This document shows, one piece after another, positions 5,035 through 6,093 of a stretch of 6,093 nt of DNA. Source of the stretch: RYN-433 sp036558265 (GTDB taxonomy: Bacteria; Planctomycetota; Phycisphaerae; Tepidisphaerales; Tepidisphaeraceae); NCBI GenBank assembly GCA_036558265.1, contig DATBFY010000395.1:1-6093 (forward strand), given 5' to 3'. The notes under the pieces are model-generated. The model saw only the letters and a list, made by a program, of their open reading frames with translations, searched no databases and was not told the DNA's origin. Each line of letters begins with the position of its first letter. Position 1 is the stretch's first letter. Both the position numbers and the translations under genes were made by a program.

Positions 5035-5628
5035 CTACACCTTGAGGATGCTGATGCCGCGCAGGATCGACTCGATCGCGTTCTTGATCAGTCCCTGCTC
5101 CGGCGGCTGGAGGTTGAGCGCGATCATCGCGTACCCGATCCCGGTCATGATCAACTGCCACGCCGGGCCCTTGGGGTCGAGCTGAGGCCGGAAGACCCCC
5201 GCGTCCTGCCCGCGCTTGATGATCGAGACGAAGAAGCCCTCGATCTGCGCGTAGTGCTCCTTCATCACCGCCACGACCTTTCGATCGCGGCTGGTCGCCA
5301 GGGCGCCGTGGATCACGTGGTAGGCGTCGGCGAGCTGGCGGATGTGGTCGGGGAACTCCTCGGCGATGCGGCGGATCTGCTCGGCCGGGTCGGCGATCCC
5401 GTCCAGGATCTCGGCCCAGTGCCGCATCGTCTGCTCGCTGACGCTGCGGACGATCGCGACGAACAGCTCCTGCTTGGAGTCGAAGTGGCGGTAGAGGATC
5501 GGCTCGGTCACCCCCGCCGACTCCGCGATCGCCGCCGTCGTCGTCGCCTCGTACCCCCACTTGGCGAACAGCTTGGTCGCCACCTCGATCAGTTGTCCGC
5601 GTCGCTGGGGAGCCTTGAGCCTGCGCAT
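5035..5628 (-). CDS. TetR-family transcriptional regulator, 197 aa
   Basis: The N-terminal DNA-binding domain is clear: RRGQLIEVATKLFAKWGYEATTTAAIAESAGVTEPILYRHFDSKQELF (residues 9-56). Its helix-turn-helix is at about 29-48, with the family's T-x-x-x-I-A-x-x-A-G-V pattern followed by YRHF. The rest (60-197) is an all-helical ligand-binding and dimerisation domain too variable to predict the effector. Such proteins usually repress their own or neighbouring genes until a small molecule binds. I chose ATG 5628; an in-frame TTG at 5664 would add 12 residues (MQTARGVDYTIL) that are not typical of the family, and neither start has a Shine-Dalgarno site. A short palindrome AGTG-AA-CACT (5664-5673) upstream is only a weak operator candidate. 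pilT follows 89 bp downstream but has its own promoter-like sequence, so co-transcription is uncertain, and the target could be tetR itself or trpS-side DNA. Confidence 0.92.
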   Translation of the reverse strand: MRRLKAPQRRGQLIEVATKLFAKWGYEATTTAAIAESAGVTEPILYRHFDSKQELFVAIVRSVSEQTMRHWAEILDGIADPAEQIRRIAEEFPDHIRQLADAYHVIHGALATSRDRKVVAVMKEHYAQIEGFFVSIIKRGQDAGVFRPQLDPKGPAWQLIMTGIGYAMIALNLQPPEQGLIKNAIESILRGISILKV

Positions 5629-5676
5629 GAGGATGGTGTAATCGACACCCCGGGCGGTTTGCAAGTGAACACTATT

Positions 5677-5768
5677 GTCCGTGGTCCGTTGTCAGTGGTC
5701 CGTCGTGCCCCCGCGTCTTCACAACGGCCGCGTGTTCAACGACGGACCACTGACAACGGACAACTGAC
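5677..5768. repeat. Inverted repeat built of tandem 7-bp units
   Basis: The left arm (5677-5706) is four consecutive heptamers fitting GTCMGTK or GTCCGTC plus GT. The right arm (5739-5768) is AC plus four heptamers of the reverse complement. The arms match at 28 of 30 positions, with the inner 23 bp (5684-5706 and 5739-5761) perfect, around a 32-bp spacer. The element fills most of the gap between the divergent tetR and trpS genes. No target-site duplication or ORF is visible. Heptamer-based tandem intergenic repeats (STRRs) are known in cyanobacteria; whether this belongs to a dispersed family needs a genome search. Confidence 0.85.
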
Positions 5769-5785
5769 CCCGCCCACGGTATAAC
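5757..5785 (+). promoter_or_regulatory. Candidate trpS promoter giving a leaderless transcript
   Basis: TATAAC (5780-5785, 5/6 to TATAAT) lies 17 bp from CGGACA (5757-5762, 4/6 to TTGACA). Transcription would begin at about 5791-5793, only 2-4 bases before the trpS ATG at 5795. The absence of any purine-rich ribosome-binding site fits a leaderless mRNA. The -35 hexamer falls in the right arm of the heptamer inverted repeat. Confidence 0.5.
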
Positions 5786-5794
5786 CTCCCCACC

Positions 5795-6093
5795 ATGAGT
5801 TCGACCGCCCCCAGCAGGAAGCGCCTCCTCACCAACGACACCCCCACCGGCAAGCTGCACCTGGGCCACTACGTCGGCAGCGTCGAGAACCGCCTCGCGC
5901 TCCAGGATGAGTACGACTGCTACTTCATCATCGCCAACAAGCACGCGTTCACCACCCGGGCCGAGCGGCCCGCCGACATCCGACAGAGCGTGCTGGACAT
6001 CGCCACCGACTATCTGGCAGCGGGCATCGATCCGACTCGCAGTACCGTGTTCGTGCAAAGCGAGGTGCCGGCCATCGACGAGCTGACCTTCTT
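5795..6093 (+). CDS. trpS: Tryptophanyl-tRNA synthetase, N-terminal 99 aa (3' end outside window)
   Basis: The enzyme charges tRNA-Trp with tryptophan in the cytoplasm (class I aminoacyl-tRNA synthetase). RLLTNDTPTGKLHLGHYVGS (residues 10-29) contains the P-T-G-x-L-H-L-G-H-Y nucleotide-binding signature, with HLGH as the HIGH motif. The Rossmann-fold start continues with ENRLALQDEYDCYFIIANKHAFTT (31-54) and the family block LDIATDYLAAGIDPTRSTVFVQSEVPAIDELTF (67-99), similar to 'AGIDPxxxxxFxQSxVP' in known TrpRS. The DxHAxT motif of many TrpRS reads NKHAFT here, as I recall from one TrpRS subtype. Start ATG 5795 puts the signature at the expected distance from the N-terminus; there is no Shine-Dalgarno site. 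The KMSKS loop and tRNA-binding part lie beyond the window. Divergent from tetR, with no obvious functional link. Confidence 0.93.
   Translation, partial: MSSTAPSRKRLLTNDTPTGKLHLGHYVGSVENRLALQDEYDCYFIIANKHAFTTRAERPADIRQSVLDIATDYLAAGIDPTRSTVFVQSEVPAIDELTF

Noticed and set aside
3461..5185. 574-codon open frame on the + strand, antisense to STAS, pilT and part of tetR
   Set aside because: It spans three well-supported genes on the other strand, has low-complexity Arg/His/Gln/Asp composition and no domain.
5664..5673. AGTG-AA-CACT palindrome as a TetR operator
   Set aside because: It is only 4+4 bp and occurs once; too short to claim as an operator.

Overview
High-GC bacterial DNA with converging gene blocks. 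Tandem band-7 (SPFH) proteins, a PilT-type ATPase beside a STAS protein, poor Shine-Dalgarno sites and the 'LLTNDTPTGKLHLGHY' type of tryptophanyl-tRNA synthetase suggest a Planctomycetota bacterium, perhaps of the Phycisphaerae. This is inference from protein style; no rRNA or other phylogenetic marker is present.

Layout. (1) 1-2411, + strand: two SPFH/band-7 genes 32 bp apart. The first is cut by the window edge and the second is complete (549 aa). They probably form a hetero-oligomeric membrane scaffold in the manner of HflK/HflC. A perfect 8-bp hairpin directly follows the second stop codon. (2) 2412-3457: no conventional gene. It holds a possible 47-aa single-pass membrane protein (2489-2632), three copies of a DnaA-box-like 12-mer (2649-2715), an A/T-tract palindrome with a promoter-like sequence (2729-2769), and about 540 bp dense in perfect stems. 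Several of these stems are capped by GNRA tetraloops when read on the + strand. The stretch ends in a hairpin plus T-rich tract, and I read it as a candidate large structured non-coding RNA. (3) 3458-5628, - strand: tetR, then pilT from its own likely promoter, then a STAS-domain gene. pilT and the STAS gene look like one operon. (4) 5629-5794: a divergent intergenic region carrying a near-perfect 30-bp inverted repeat built from tandem 7-bp units. (5) 5795 to the end, + strand: the first third of trpS, probably read from a leaderless transcript whose -35 element lies inside that repeat.

How the genes fit together. The SPFH pair organises membrane protein complexes. PilT powers type IV pilus retraction or a related surface function, and the STAS protein downstream could be a phospho-switch partner in the same output. 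The TetR-family protein may regulate pilT or something unlinked; the sequence does not decide. trpS is an unrelated housekeeping gene. The strongest candidate for something undescribed is the structured region 2776-3436. I do not recognise it as RNase P RNA, tmRNA, SRP RNA, 6S RNA or a standard intron.
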